In this document: positions 1 through 8,699 of the stretch, in pieces
Position numbering within the stretch: position 1 is the first letter of the stretch
Layout: the number at the start of each line of letters is the position of its first letter
Assembly (NCBI RefSeq): GCF_009671205.1
Contig: NZ_CP045309.1
Location: 4,712,001 to 4,776,000, forward strand
DNA length: 64,000 nt
Origin: Micromonospora terminaliae
GTDB taxonomy: Bacteria > Actinomycetota > Actinomycetes > Mycobacteriales > Micromonosporaceae
Reading direction: 5' to 3'
The notes under the pieces: generated by a model
What the model was told of the DNA's origin: nothing
Database searches by the model: none
What the model saw: only the letters and a program-made list of their open reading frames with translations
Program-made: the position numbers and the translations under genes

Positions 1-1793
1 ACGAGCGCCACCTGCTCCAGGAAACCGGCCAGGGTGGCCCGCTCGTCCTCCTCGCCCAGCGCCTCGATCCGCTCGGTGTACTCCCGGGCGACGCTGACCA
101 GTTCCTGGAGGTTGTCCACGCGGCCGGCGTCCTGCGGGTCGAGGCTCTCCTCCAGCTCGGCCAGGTAGCCCGAGCGGGTCAGCAGGGCCTCCAGCACCTC
201 CTCGGGGGTGCCGGTGGCGGCCAGCTCGCGCGCCTCGTCGAGCAGCGCGACGAACTCGGCGATGCCGTTGGCGGCCCGGGTGGAGATCCCCGGGGCGTCC
301 TTGGCCCGGCGCAGCGCCGCGCCGAACGAGATCCGGTCACGGCCGGACAGCGCCTCCACGCACGCCTCGGCGCGCTCGCCGATGCCCCGGCGCGGGGTGT
401 TGAGGATCCGGCGCAGGCTGACCGTGTCGTCGTCGTTGACCACCGCGCGCAGGTAGGCCAGCGCGTCACGGACCTCCTTGCGCTCGTAGAAGCGCACCCC
501 GCCGACCACCTTGTAGGGCAGGCCGACCCGGATGAACACCTCCTCGAAGACGCGGGACATGGCATTGGTGCGGTAGAAGACCGCCACGTCGCCGGGGCGG
601 GTCTCGCCGGCGTCGACCAGCCGGTCGATCTCCCGGGCCACCCAGTCCGCCTCGGCGTGCTCGGTGTCGGCCACGTAGCCGACGATCTGCTCCCCGGCCC
701 CGGCGTCGCTCCAGAGCCGCTTGGGCTTGCGGGAGGTGTTCCGGTCGATCACCGCGTTGGCGGCGTTGAGGATGGTCTGGGTGGAGCGGTAGTTCTGCTC
801 CAGCAGGATCGTCCGGGCGTCGGTGAAGTCGCGCTCGAACTCCAGGATGTTGCGGATGGTGGCGCCACGGAACGCGTAGATCGACTGGTCGGCGTCACCG
901 ACCACGCAGAGCTCGGCCGGCGGGACACCCTCGGTGCCGGAGACCAGCTCCTTGATCAGCACGTACTGGGCGTGGTTGGTGTCCTGGTACTCGTCGACCA
1001 GCACGTGCCGGAACCGCCGCCGGTAGCTCTCCGCGACGTGCGGGTGCGACTGGAGCAGGTGCACCGTCGCCATGATCAGGTCGTCGAAGTCCAGCGCGTG
1101 CGCCTCGCGCAGCCGCCGCTGGTAGAGCGTGTAGGCCTCGGCCAGCGCCCGCTCGTTGGGGCCCTTGGCGCGGCCGGCGAACTCCTCCGGGTCGACCAGC
1201 TCGTTCTTCAGGTTGGAGACCTGGGCGGCCAGGCCGCGCGCCGGGTGACGCTTCGGGTCCAGGTCCAGCTCGCGGGCGACCAGCTGCATGAGCCGCCGGG
1301 AGTCGTCGGCGTCGTAGATCGAGAAGGTGGACTTCAGGCCCGCGTGCTCGTGCTCGGCGCGCAGGATCCGGACGCAGGCCGAGTGGAAGGTCGAGACCCA
1401 CATCAACCGGGCGCGCGGGCCGACCAGGGCGGCGACCCGCTCCTTCATCTCACCGGCGGCCTTGTTGGTGAAGGTGATCGCGATGATCTCGCCGGGGTGC
1501 ACGTCCCGCGCGGCGAGCAGGTAGGCGATCCGGTTGGTCAGCACCCGGGTCTTGCCGGAGCCGGCGCCGGCCACGATGAGCAGCGGCGACCCGGAATGGG
1601 TGACCGCGTCCCGCTGGGGGCCGTTCAGGCCGTCGAGGAGGGCCTGCGGATCCGGCCGGGCAGACGGTCTCGGGTCACGGCGCGGCGCCGAGGCCGAGGC
1701 CGAATTGTGGCCGCCGGCCGCGCGGGAGTCGGGCCGGTGCGCCGGGCGCTCCGGCGCGGGCGGGGACGCGGGGATGTCGAAGAGAGGATGCAT
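1..1793 (-). CDS. pcrA: ATP-dependent DNA helicase UvrD/PcrA (UvrD1-type), C-terminus cut by the window edge
   Basis: Superfamily 1A 3'-5' DNA helicase of nucleotide excision repair and replication-fork maintenance. Reading from the ATG at 1793, about 50 Pro/Ala/Ser-rich residues precede the Q-motif (LNGPQRDAV, residues 56-64) and a Walker A box AGAGSGKT (75-82). The Walker B/motif II segment VDEYQDTN is encoded near 977-1000. Only about 597 codons are inside the window, roughly three quarters of the family's usual length, so the C-terminal motifs lie to the left. A TAGACT box (1803-1808) stands 9 bp upstream of the ATG. The gene diverges from a chorismate mutase gene, the same neighbourhood as Rv0949 (uvrD1) and Rv0948c in M. 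tuberculosis (recalled, not searched). Confidence 0.95.
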   Translation of the reverse strand, partial: MHPLFDIPASPPAPERPAHRPDSRAAGGHNSASASAPRRDPRPSARPDPQALLDGLNGPQRDAVTHSGSPLLIVAGAGSGKTRVLTNRIAYLLAARDVHPGEIIAITFTNKAAGEMKERVAALVGPRARLMWVSTFHSACVRILRAEHEHAGLKSTFSIYDADDSRRLMQLVARELDLDPKRHPARGLAAQVSNLKNELVDPEEFAGRAKGPNERALAEAYTLYQRRLREAHALDFDDLIMATVHLLQSHPHVAESYRRRFRHVLVDEYQDTNHAQYVLIKELVSGTEGVPPAELCVVGDADQSIYAFRGATIRNILEFERDFTDARTILLEQNYRSTQTILNAANAVIDRNTSRKPKRLWSDAGAGEQIVGYVADTEHAEADWVAREIDRLVDAGETRPGDVAVFYRTNAMSRVFEEVFIRVGLPYKVVGGVRFYERKEVRDALAYLRAVVNDDDTVSLRRILNTPRRGIGERAEACVEALSGRDRISFGAALRRAKDAPGISTRAANGIAEFVALLDEARELAATGTPEEVLEALLTRSGYLAELEESLDPQDAGRVDNLQELVSVAREYTERIEALGEEDERATLAGFLEQVAL

Positions 1794-1885
1794 CGCACCG
1801 GAAGTCTATGCCGACGGCCGGACACTTCCCGCCCGCGCGGCCCGACGGGACGGCGGCGTCACGTCCCACCTGTTGGCGGGTTTCC

Positions 1886-1915
1886 TTGCGCGGGCGGCAC
1901 CCGGCTCGGCATACT
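1886..1915 (+). promoter_or_regulatory. Putative promoter of the chorismate mutase leader
   Basis: A TTGCGC -35 candidate (1886-1891) and a CATACT -10 candidate (1910-1915) are separated by 18 bp. The GTG of the leader peptide begins 7 bp after the -10 box, so transcription would start at or next to the start codon and give a leaderless leader mRNA. No Shine-Dalgarno sequence precedes the GTG, which fits. Confidence 0.5.
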
Positions 1916-1922
1916 CGACGGC

Positions 1923-1988
1923 GTGTTCGGTCAGCGCTTCTACTTTTACTACGGCACCGGGAGTCCGGCAGCCGTAGGTCGCGCCTGA
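1923..1988 (+). CDS. Phe/Tyr-rich leader peptide (21 residues)
   Basis: The reading frame begins with GTG and encodes 21 residues whose residues 6-10 are Phe-Tyr-Phe-Tyr-Tyr (codons at 1938-1952), followed by Gly-Thr-Gly-Ser-Pro and a TGA at 1986-1988. A run of five aromatic codons in a 21-codon frame just upstream of an aromatic-biosynthesis gene is the signature of a ribosome-mediated attenuator. The stop codon falls inside the loop of an 8-bp hairpin (1973-1980 with 1994-2001) just before the terminator. Function as an attenuator is inference from sequence; translation is not shown. Confidence 0.7.
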   Translation: MFGQRFYFYYGTGSPAAVGRA

Positions 1989-2034
1989 TCACAGACCTAC
2001 GAAAAGCCCCGGGCTCCTGGAGCCCGGGGCTTTT
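1957..2034 (+). terminator. Attenuator: terminator hairpin with competing antiterminator pairing
   Basis: The arms 2002-2015 and 2021-2034 form a perfect 14-bp stem ending in four T residues, a strong intrinsic terminator. The segment 1957-1968, within the leader coding region just after the aromatic codons, can pair over 12 contiguous bases (two of them G-U) with 2009-2020, which is most of the left terminator arm. The two structures exclude each other. The small hairpin 1973-1980/1994-2001 fits inside the antiterminator. A ribosome stalled at the Phe/Tyr codons would leave 1957-1968 free to pair; a ribosome reaching the stop codon would cover it. Confidence 0.7.
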
Positions 2035-2082
2035 CCGTCCCGGGATCCGGGTACCGGGCCCGAGACCCCGAGGGGTACGACG

Positions 2083-2430
2083 ATGATGACTGACGTGGTG
2101 GACGGCAGCGCGGCGCCGCACGACCGGCCCGCCGGCGGTGACCCGACCGGGGCCGCGGCGGCACGGACCGGCACCGGCGACTCGGCGGCGGCCGAGCGGA
2201 TCAGCGAGATCCGGGAGCGGATCGACGAGATCGACCGCACCATCATCGCGCTCTGGCAGGAGCGGGCCGCGCTCTCACAGGAGGTCGGGGCCACCCGGAT
2301 GGCCTCCGGCGGCACCCGGCTGGTGCTCTCCCGGGAGCGGGAGATCCTGGAGCGGTTCCGCCAGGCGCTCGGCGCCGACGGCACCCAGCTCGCGCTCCTG
2401 CTGCTGCGCGCCGGCCGCGGACCGCTGTGA
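2083..2430 (+). CDS. aroQ: Chorismate mutase, AroQ class (intracellular, Rv0948c-like)
   Basis: Converts chorismate to prephenate, the branch step to phenylalanine and tyrosine, in the cytoplasm. The 115-residue product has a disordered 45-residue head and then the all-helical AroQ fold, with an RIDEIDRTI first helix and a conserved MASGGTRLV loop followed by a second long helix ending LLLLRAGRG. This closely matches my memory of the M. tuberculosis enzyme Rv0948c, which needs DAHP synthase for full activity. ATG at 2083 (or 2086) follows an AGGGG ribosome site at 2071-2075. Expression is probably set by the Phe/Tyr attenuator immediately upstream. Confidence 0.9.
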   Translation: MMTDVVDGSAAPHDRPAGGDPTGAAAARTGTGDSAAAERISEIRERIDEIDRTIIALWQERAALSQEVGATRMASGGTRLVLSREREILERFRQALGADGTQLALLLLRAGRGPL

Positions 2431-2467
2431 CCCTCGCCGGCGGGGCGGCGGCCGCCGGATACGACGA

Positions 2468-2504
2468 ACCGCCTGCCGGCGTCCAGTTGACGCCGGCAGG
2501 CGGT
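2468..2504. terminator. Bidirectional terminator between the chorismate mutase gene and oppF
   Basis: A perfect 16-bp stem (2468-2483 with 2489-2504) with a 5-base loop lies between the two converging genes. It has no T-run, which is common for GC-rich actinobacterial terminators. Confidence 0.7.
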
Positions 2505-2514
2505 CCGGGGTGGA

Positions 2515-3531
2515 TCAGGCCGCGTCGTGGGTGGCGACGATCTCCCGCTTCTCCGCGAAGTGGCAGGCGCTCGGGTGGTCCGAGCCCCGCCGGATCTGGA
2601 GCAGCGGCGCCTCCTGGGCGCAGACGTCCTGCGCCTTCCAGCACCGGGTGCGGAACCGGCAGCCCGAGGGCGGGCTGACCGGCGAGGGGACGTCACCCTG
2701 GAGCCGGATGATCGCCTTGCTCTCCCGCACGGTCGGGTCCGGCACCGGCACCGCCGACAGCAGCGCCTGGGTGTACGGGTGGGTCGGCCGCTCGTAGATC
2801 TCGTCCTCGGTGCCGACCTCCACCATCTTGCCCAGGTACATGACGGCGACCCGGTCGGACAGGTGGCGCACGACCGACAGGTCGTGGGCGATGAAGACGT
2901 ACGAGAGACCGAACTCGGCCTGGAGCTTCTCCAGCAGGTTCATGACCTGCGCCTGGATCGACACGTCCAGGGCCGACACCGGCTCGTCGCAGACGATGAC
3001 CTCGGGCCGCAGGGCCAGCGCCCGGGCGATGCCGATGCGCTGCCGCTGGCCGCCGGAGAACTGGTGCGGGTACCGGTTGATGTGCTCCGGGTTGAGGCCG
3101 ACCAGGTCGAGCAGCTCCTTGACCTTGTCCCGGCGGGACCGCCGCGGAGCCACCTCGGGGTGGATCTCGAACGGCTCGCCGATCAGGTCGCCGACCGTCA
3201 TGCGCGGGTTCAGCGAGGTGTACGGGTCCTGCATCACCAGCTGGATCTGCCGGCGCAGGCGCCGCAGCGCCCCGCCGGAGAGCTTGGAGATGTCCTGGCC
3301 CTTGTAGAGCACCTGGCCGGCGGTCGGCTTCTCCAGGTTCATCAGCACCCGGGCGAGCGTCGACTTGCCGCAGCCGGACTCACCGACCACGCCGAGGGTC
3401 TCGCCGGCCTTCAGGTCGAAGGAGACGCCGTCGACCGCCTTGACGTGACCGATGGTCTTCTTGAACACCACACCCCGGGTCACGGGGTAGTGCTTGACCA
3501 GGTCACGGACCTCGATGATGTTCTCAGTCAC
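2515..3531 (-). CDS. oppF: Oligopeptide/dipeptide ABC transporter ATP-binding protein (OppF type)
   Basis: One of two ATPases powering uptake by the Opp/Dpp importer at the inner face of the membrane. It has Walker [10 protein letters not shown], signature SGGQRQR, Walker [10 protein letters not shown], and the C-terminal oligopeptide-ABC extension with a CRFRTRC cysteine motif seen in OppD/OppF and in iron-sulfur-binding DppD-type proteins. At 338 residues it is of usual length. Its ATG overlaps the end of oppD by 8 bases, indicating translational coupling. It is the last gene of oppA-B-C-D-F. The peptide substrate cannot be read from sequence. Confidence 0.93.
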   Translation of the reverse strand: MTENIIEVRDLVKHYPVTRGVVFKKTIGHVKAVDGVSFDLKAGETLGVVGESGCGKSTLARVLMNLEKPTAGQVLYKGQDISKLSGGALRRLRRQIQLVMQDPYTSLNPRMTVGDLIGEPFEIHPEVAPRRSRRDKVKELLDLVGLNPEHINRYPHQFSGGQRQRIGIARALALRPEVIVCDEPVSALDVSIQAQVMNLLEKLQAEFGLSYVFIAHDLSVVRHLSDRVAVMYLGKMVEVGTEDEIYERPTHPYTQALLSAVPVPDPTVRESKAIIRLQGDVPSPVSPPSGCRFRTRCWKAQDVCAQEAPLLQIRRGSDHPSACHFAEKREIVATHDAA

Positions 3532-4567
3532 GGTTCACGAGCTCCTCGGCGAAGTGGCAGGCGCTGGCCCGGCCGCGGCCCAACTGCAGCAGCGGGGGCA
3601 CCTTCTCCCGGCACACCGGCTGCGCCATGGGGCAGCGCGGGTTGAAGGCGCAGCCCGGCGGGATGTTCATCAGGTTCGGCGGGAGGCCCTTGATGGTGCG
3701 GAGCTCCTGCCCCTTCTCGTCCATCCGCGGGATCGAGTTGAGCAGGCCGAGGGTGTACGGGTGCGCCGGCTTGGCGTACAGGTCGTACACGTCGGCTTCC
3801 TCGACGATCCGGCCGGCGTACATGACCGCGATCCGGTCCGCGACGTCGGCGACCACGCCGAGGTCGTGGGTGATCAGGATCATGCCCATCTGCCGCTCCC
3901 GCTGGAGCTCGCCGAGCAGGTCCATGATCTGGGCCTGCACGGTCACGTCCAGCGCGGTGGTCGGCTCGTCGGCGATCAGCACCTCGGGGTCGAGCGCCAG
4001 CGACATGGCGATCATGGCGCGCTGCCGCATACCACCCGAGAACTGGTGCGGGTAGTTGCTGTACCGACCCTTGGCGTTCGGGATCTTCACCTGGTCGAGC
4101 ATCTCGATCGCGCGCTTCTTGGCGTCCGAGCGGCTCATGCCGCGCCGGATGCGGAACTGCTCGGCGATCTGGAAGCCGACGGTGAAAACCGGGTTGAGGG
4201 CGGAGAGCGAGTCCTGGAAGATCATCGCAATGCCTTCACCCCGGATCCGACGCCGCTGCTCGGAGGACATCTTGAGCATGTCCTTGCCGTGGAAGCGGAC
4301 CTGGCCTCCGGTGACGAAGCCGGGCGGGGTGTCGAGGATGCCCATGATGGTCTGCGCGGTGACGCTCTTGCCGGAGCCGGACTCGCCGAGCACGGCGAGG
4401 GTCTCCCCCGCGTCGACGTGGTACGTCACCCCGTTGATGACCTTGGCGACACCGTCCCGGGTGCGGAACTCCACCCGCAGGCCGTCGACCTCGAGCAGGC
4501 GGCCCGAGGGGCGGCCGGATCCGTCGGCGCCCGGCGCGGACTGCTCGGACACGAGAATGTCGGACAA
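3524..4567 (-). CDS. oppD: Oligopeptide/dipeptide ABC transporter ATP-binding protein (OppD type)
   Basis: Partner ATPase of OppF. It shows Walker A GESGSGKS, signature SGGMRQR, Walker B IADEPTTALD and the C-terminal CAFNPRC cysteine motif; 347 residues. The start is a TTG at 4567, 10 bases after the oppC stop, preceded by GGGGA about 8 bases upstream; a GTG five codons further in is an alternative. It overlaps oppF by 8 bases. About 25 residues of Ser/Gly/Pro-rich sequence precede the first beta strand (LLEVDGLRVEF). Confidence 0.92.
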   Translation of the reverse strand: MSDILVSEQSAPGADGSGRPSGRLLEVDGLRVEFRTRDGVAKVINGVTYHVDAGETLAVLGESGSGKSVTAQTIMGILDTPPGFVTGGQVRFHGKDMLKMSSEQRRRIRGEGIAMIFQDSLSALNPVFTVGFQIAEQFRIRRGMSRSDAKKRAIEMLDQVKIPNAKGRYSNYPHQFSGGMRQRAMIAMSLALDPEVLIADEPTTALDVTVQAQIMDLLGELQRERQMGMILITHDLGVVADVADRIAVMYAGRIVEEADVYDLYAKPAHPYTLGLLNSIPRMDEKGQELRTIKGLPPNLMNIPPGCAFNPRCPMAQPVCREKVPPLLQLGRGRASACHFAEELVNRD

Positions 4568-4577
4568 CTCAGTTCCC

Positions 4578-5561
4578 CTATCGGAGCTTCGGGTCGAGGG
4601 CTTCGCGGACCGCCTCGCCGAGCATCACGAAGCTCAACACGGCGACGACGAGGAACGCGGAGGGGAAGAACAGGAGGAACGGCGAGACCCGGATGTAGTT
4701 CTGCGCCTCGCTGATCATGATGCCCCAGGAGACCACCGGGCTCTTCAGGCCGATGCCCAGGAAGGACAGCGTGGCCTCCGCGCCGATGAACGAGCCGACC
4801 ATGATCGTGCCGTACACCAGCAGCGGCGCCAGGCAGTTCGGCAGCAGGTGCTTGAGGATGATCCGGCCGGTGCCGGCACCCAGCGCACGGGCCGCCACGA
4901 TGTAGTCGGCCTCCTTGGTGGCGAGCACCGAGGAGCGCATCAGCCGCATCACGACCGGCCAGCTCAGCACGGTCAGAGACAGGATGACCAGCCCCATGAT
5001 CGTCCACTCACCGTTGTCGGTGCCCGAGCCGTTGAACGTGGTCAGGATGACGATCGAGCCGAGCACGAACGGCAGGCCGAAGAAGATGTCCGCGATCCGA
5101 GACAGGACCGCGTCCACCCAGCCGCCGCGGTAGCCGGCGATGATGCCCATCGCGCCACCGAACACCAGGGTGAGGATGGTCGACAGCAGCGCCACCACGA
5201 TCGAGGCGCGGGCACCGTAGATCACCCGGGCGTACACGTCGCGGCCCTGCACGTCGTAGCCGAACCAGGCGTCGGCCGACGGCTCGACCCGGCTGCGGGA
5301 CAGCGCGCCGTTGACGGCGTCGCCGGAGGTGAACAGCGAGGGGAACGCCGCCATCACCACGAAGAGCAGGATGAACGAAGCGGAGATCCAGAACAGCGGC
5401 TTGCGGCGCAGGTCGCGCCAGGCGTCGCCGAGCAGGCCACGCGGCTTCTGCTTCTTCGCGCTGTCCGGCAGGCCGGCGTTCACGGGCGCGCCGGAGCCTG
5501 CCTCGGTCGGCATGGTCGCGGGCGGCGTCGAGACGATCGACGCGGTACTCGGGTCACTCAT
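4578..5561 (-). CDS. oppC: Oligopeptide/dipeptide ABC transporter permease (OppC type)
   Basis: Membrane subunit forming half of the translocation pore. The 327-residue protein has a hydrophilic N-terminal tail of about 55 residues, a first membrane span (LFWISASFILLFVVM), the OppC periplasmic loop with DVQGRDVYARVIYG, and five further spans. The cytoplasmic EAA loop that contacts the ATPases reads AARALGAGTGRIILKHLLP. Its ATG overlaps the oppB stop by 8 bases. Confidence 0.93.
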   Translation of the reverse strand: MSDPSTASIVSTPPATMPTEAGSGAPVNAGLPDSAKKQKPRGLLGDAWRDLRRKPLFWISASFILLFVVMAAFPSLFTSGDAVNGALSRSRVEPSADAWFGYDVQGRDVYARVIYGARASIVVALLSTILTLVFGGAMGIIAGYRGGWVDAVLSRIADIFFGLPFVLGSIVILTTFNGSGTDNGEWTIMGLVILSLTVLSWPVVMRLMRSSVLATKEADYIVAARALGAGTGRIILKHLLPNCLAPLLVYGTIMVGSFIGAEATLSFLGIGLKSPVVSWGIMISEAQNYIRVSPFLLFFPSAFLVVAVLSFVMLGEAVREALDPKLR

Positions 5562-6480
5562 AGCGGATCCTCGGGTCCAGGGCGGCGTAGAGCAGGTCCA
5601 CCAGCAGGTTCATCACGAGATAGACGACCACCAGCACCACCACGATGCCGACAACGGTAGCGCTCTCCTTGGTGACGATCGCCCGGAGCACCTGGCGGCC
5701 GATGCCGTTGATGCCGAAGATGCCCTCGGTGATGATCGCGCCACCCATCAGGGCGCCGAGGTCGGTGCCGAGCAGGGTGACCACCGGGATGAGCGAGTTG
5801 CGCAGCAGGTGCACGCCGACGACCCGGCGCATGGGGAGGCCCTTGGCGATGGCGGTGCGGACGTAGTCGGCCCGCCGGTTCTCGGCGATGCTCGTCCGCG
5901 CGACACGCGCGATGTACGCCATCGAGGCGCTGCCGAGCACGAAGCCCGGCACGATCAGTTCGCTGAACCGCATCTCGTTCGAGACGGTGGGGTTGATGAT
6001 CCCCCACTTCACGCCGAGCAGCCACTGGAGCACGAAGCCGATGACGAAGACCGGCAGCGCGATCAGGAAGAGGGTGGAGATCAGGACCAGGTTGTCCAGG
6101 AAACCGTTACGCCGGAGACCGGTGAGGACGCCCGCGCCGAGACCGATGACGGCCTCGATGGCGAGCGCGACCACCGCCAGCTTCAGGGTGTTCGGGTACG
6201 AGGTGGCGATGATGTCGCTGATCTCGCGACCGCCGAACGTGATACCGAAGTCGCCCTGGAAAAGGTTCTTCATGTAGCTGGCGTACTGCACCCAGATCGA
6301 ATCGTCGAGATGGTACTTCTCGGTCATCATGGCCCGGTAGTTCGGGGGGCAACCGCGGTCGCCGCACTTGCCGGCGAACGGGTCGCCGGGCACCGACCAG
6401 ACGAGCCAGTAGATCAGGAACGTCGTGCCGATGAACACCGGCACGAGTTGCAGCAGCCGTCTCAAGAGATAACGGCCCAT
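5554..6480 (-). CDS. oppB: Oligopeptide/dipeptide ABC transporter permease (OppB type)
   Basis: Second pore subunit. I chose the ATG at 6480 (308 residues, beginning MGRYLLRRLLQ) because it follows a GGAGG site 9 bases upstream and starts directly at the first membrane span; the frame stays open further upstream but that adds only a non-homologous stretch. An extracytoplasmic loop carries GKCGDRGCP with two cysteines. Six spans and an EAA loop (AIAKGLPMRRVVGVHLLRN) follow. It lies 146 bases downstream of oppA behind a strong hairpin, so it may be expressed at a lower level than the binding protein. Confidence 0.92.
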   Translation of the reverse strand: MGRYLLRRLLQLVPVFIGTTFLIYWLVWSVPGDPFAGKCGDRGCPPNYRAMMTEKYHLDDSIWVQYASYMKNLFQGDFGITFGGREISDIIATSYPNTLKLAVVALAIEAVIGLGAGVLTGLRRNGFLDNLVLISTLFLIALPVFVIGFVLQWLLGVKWGIINPTVSNEMRFSELIVPGFVLGSASMAYIARVARTSIAENRRADYVRTAIAKGLPMRRVVGVHLLRNSLIPVVTLLGTDLGALMGGAIITEGIFGINGIGRQVLRAIVTKESATVVGIVVVLVVVYLVMNLLVDLLYAALDPRIRYE

Positions 6481-6572
6481 GGGGTGGTCCTCCAGACAAG
6501 GGACGCGTCGGGCGGCCGACACGGATGGCGACAACGTGCGAGGGGTTCGTTGTACACCCCCTCGCGGAACGG

Positions 6573-6612
6573 CCCCGGGTCGGGCTCACCGGTAGGCGAG
6601 CCCGACCCGGGG
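6573..6612 (-). terminator. Strong intercistronic hairpin between oppA and oppB
   Basis: A perfect 15-bp stem (6573-6587 with 6598-6612) with a 10-base loop starts 14 bases after the oppA stop codon. Such hairpins after binding-protein genes either terminate part of the transcripts or protect the 3' end, giving more binding protein than permease. Confidence 0.75.
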
Positions 6613-6626
6613 TCAGACCGTTCGGA

Positions 6627-8270
6627 TCAGAGCTCGACCGAGGTGATGTCGAGCTCGCCGACGTTGGTCAGCTCCAGCTTCTTGATCTTCTCCGAGTGGC
6701 CGGACTGCTCACCGTTGAAGTAGATCGGCATGGACGGGACGTCCTGGTCGATCAGCTTGACGGCCTCGGCGAACTTCTTGTGGGCCTCCTCGAGGCTGGG
6801 GGCCGCGGAGGCCTCCTTGGCGAGGGCGTCCACCTGCGGGTTGCTGTACTTGCCGTCGTTCGAGGAACCGCCGGTCACGTAGAGCGGGTTGATCCAGTTC
6901 TCGACGTCCGGGTAGTCCTGCTGCCAGCCGGCACGGTAGGCACCGGTCATCTTGTAGGCGTTGATGTTCGCCCGGAAGACCGCGAAGGTCGGCACGCCGA
7001 CGGCGACCGCGTCGATGTTCAGGTTGGTCTTGATCTGCTGGGCGACGGCCTCCATCCACTCCTTGTGGCTGGCGTCCGCGTTGTACGACAGGGTCAGCTT
7101 GCCCTGGAAGCCACCGGCCTGCTGGAGCAGCCGCTTGGCCTCGGTCGGGTCGAACTTGCAGGCGGTGCAGTTGCCCGGCTCGGCGCCCGGGGTCAGCGGG
7201 TTGGCCCAGCTGTCAGCCGGCTTGCGGTTACCGAAGAAGATCTTGTCGGTGATCTCCTGCCGGTTGATCGACAGGGAGATGGCGCGACGCAGGTCCTTGT
7301 TCTGGAACCGCTTGTCGTAGATCGGGAAGGCGATGATGCCGCTCGCCGGGATCGTGGTCTGGATCGCCCGCTCGCCCAGGTCGGTCTTCCACTTGTCGCC
7401 CGCGAGCGAGGAGACCGGGACCTGCTGCTGGAAGTCCAGGTTGCCGGCGAGCAGGTCGTTGTAGGCCGCCGTGTCGTCCTGGTAGATCTTGACGGTGACG
7501 TCCTTGATCTTCATCTTGTCGCGCAGGCTGTAGTCGTCGAAGCGGGTGAGCTTCAGCTCGACGTCGTCCTGCCAGGAGACGAGCTTGACCGGGCCGTTAC
7601 CGATCGGCTTCTTGCCGAACTCCGCCGGAGTCGTGTTGAAGAAGGCGTCCGGCAGCGGCATGAAGGCGCTGTAGCCGAGCTTGGTCGGGAACACGGCGGT
7701 CGGCGACGAGAGGGTGACCTCGAAGTTCCAGTCGTCGACGACCTTGAGGCCGGACAGCTCCTTGGCCTTCGGCTCCGCCGGCTTCTTCGGGCCGTCCGGG
7801 CCGTCCGGGTCCTCGGTGTAGGTGTCCTCGAAGCCCTGGATGTCGGAGAAGAAGGAGGCGTTCTGCGCGCCGTTCGGGCCGTAGGCCGCCCAGTTCCAGG
7901 CCTTGACGAAGTTCTCGGCCTTGACGGTGGTGCCGTCGTGGAACTTGGTGTTCTGCTTGATCTTGATCTTGAAGACCTTCGAGTCGCTCGTGTCGATCGA
8001 CTCGGCCAGCAGGTTCTGCGGGGCCCCACCGTTGTTGGGGTACTCGACCAGGCCGCTCCACAGCCAGTCGACGATCTTGCCGCCACCGGTCTCGGTGGTG
8101 TTCGCCGGAACCAGGGGGTTCTCCGGCTGGGTGCCGTCGATGACGATCGCGCCGTCCTTGCTGGCGCTGGCGTCGCCGCCGTCGTCGTTACCGCTGGAGC
8201 AGCCGGACGCGATGAGCGCGAACGCCGCGCCCACCGCGAGCGCGCCGCTCGCCCGCTTCGAGACTCTCAT
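6627..8270 (-). CDS. oppA: Oligopeptide ABC transporter substrate-binding lipoprotein (SBP family 5)
   Basis: Extracellular peptide-binding protein, anchored by a lipid. It has a basic N-terminus, a hydrophobic segment and the lipobox IASGC with Cys24 as the modified residue. The mature part has SBP_bac_5 features, including an early LVPANTTETGG stretch and a late INPLY...GGSSNDGKYSNP segment. Length 547 is normal. A GAGGAGG ribosome site precedes the ATG at 8270. It is the first gene of the opp operon. Confidence 0.95.
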   Translation of the reverse strand: MRVSKRASGALAVGAAFALIASGCSSGNDDGGDASASKDGAIVIDGTQPENPLVPANTTETGGGKIVDWLWSGLVEYPNNGGAPQNLLAESIDTSDSKVFKIKIKQNTKFHDGTTVKAENFVKAWNWAAYGPNGAQNASFFSDIQGFEDTYTEDPDGPDGPKKPAEPKAKELSGLKVVDDWNFEVTLSSPTAVFPTKLGYSAFMPLPDAFFNTTPAEFGKKPIGNGPVKLVSWQDDVELKLTRFDDYSLRDKMKIKDVTVKIYQDDTAAYNDLLAGNLDFQQQVPVSSLAGDKWKTDLGERAIQTTIPASGIIAFPIYDKRFQNKDLRRAISLSINRQEITDKIFFGNRKPADSWANPLTPGAEPGNCTACKFDPTEAKRLLQQAGGFQGKLTLSYNADASHKEWMEAVAQQIKTNLNIDAVAVGVPTFAVFRANINAYKMTGAYRAGWQQDYPDVENWINPLYVTGGSSNDGKYSNPQVDALAKEASAAPSLEEAHKKFAEAVKLIDQDVPSMPIYFNGEQSGHSEKIKKLELTNVGELDITSVEL

Positions 8271-8699
8271 GCCGAGGGGCCTCCTCTTTCTAACCTGGTT
8301 CCGTCGTGGGTTTCACGCACGTTTGGGGGGTGACACCGCCGACGACCCGGACCACAGGACGCCGGTTACCGCAGAGGAAATCGGGACACCCCAGGGGTAC
8401 CGATCCGCCGGGCGCCACACCCTTCGACGCAGACACCGCGCAGGGTCCACAGCCACGCGCGGCGCGCGGAGGCGGCGTCACGTGGTCGGCAGGCCCGACG
8501 GGGTGCCTCACACCGGGGGGTGAGGTGCTGCCACTGTGACACTCACCGGCCCTTTGCGTGAAGGTGCCGTTATCAAGACGTTAGTTGCCCGCCACGTTGC
8601 CGATACTTGAGAAAAGATCATGAAACGCCCGTGTCGCACGGGGCTGAACAGGTCGGACACGCCCAGACGGGGCGAGACCACCCGCGTAGGCTCGGCGTC
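8271..8699. other. Divergent intergenic region oppA / PIG-L deacetylase
   Basis: This 429-bp gap holds the oppA ribosome site (8275-8286 on the minus strand) and, at its right end, the TAGGCT promoter of the deacetylase gene. A GC-rich inverted repeat, CCTCAC...GTGAGG, is present near 8506-8525. I see no conserved open frame and cannot assign the oppA promoter with confidence. Confidence 0.6.
8687..8692 (+). promoter_or_regulatory. -10 box (TAGGCT) of a leaderless promoter
   Basis: TAGGCT ends 7 bp before the GTG at 8700 and no Shine-Dalgarno sequence precedes that GTG. The same arrangement recurs at other genes in this window. Confidence 0.55.

Noticed and set aside
657..1988. A 443-codon plus-strand frame opposite pcrA/uvrD
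   Set aside because: It is antisense to the helicase, low in complexity (Val/Leu/Gly/Arg), with no family resemblance; a GC-rich shadow frame.
2515..8270. Calling the peptide operon nickel- or dipeptide-specific
   Set aside because: Motifs establish the family only; nothing in the sequence fixes the substrate.
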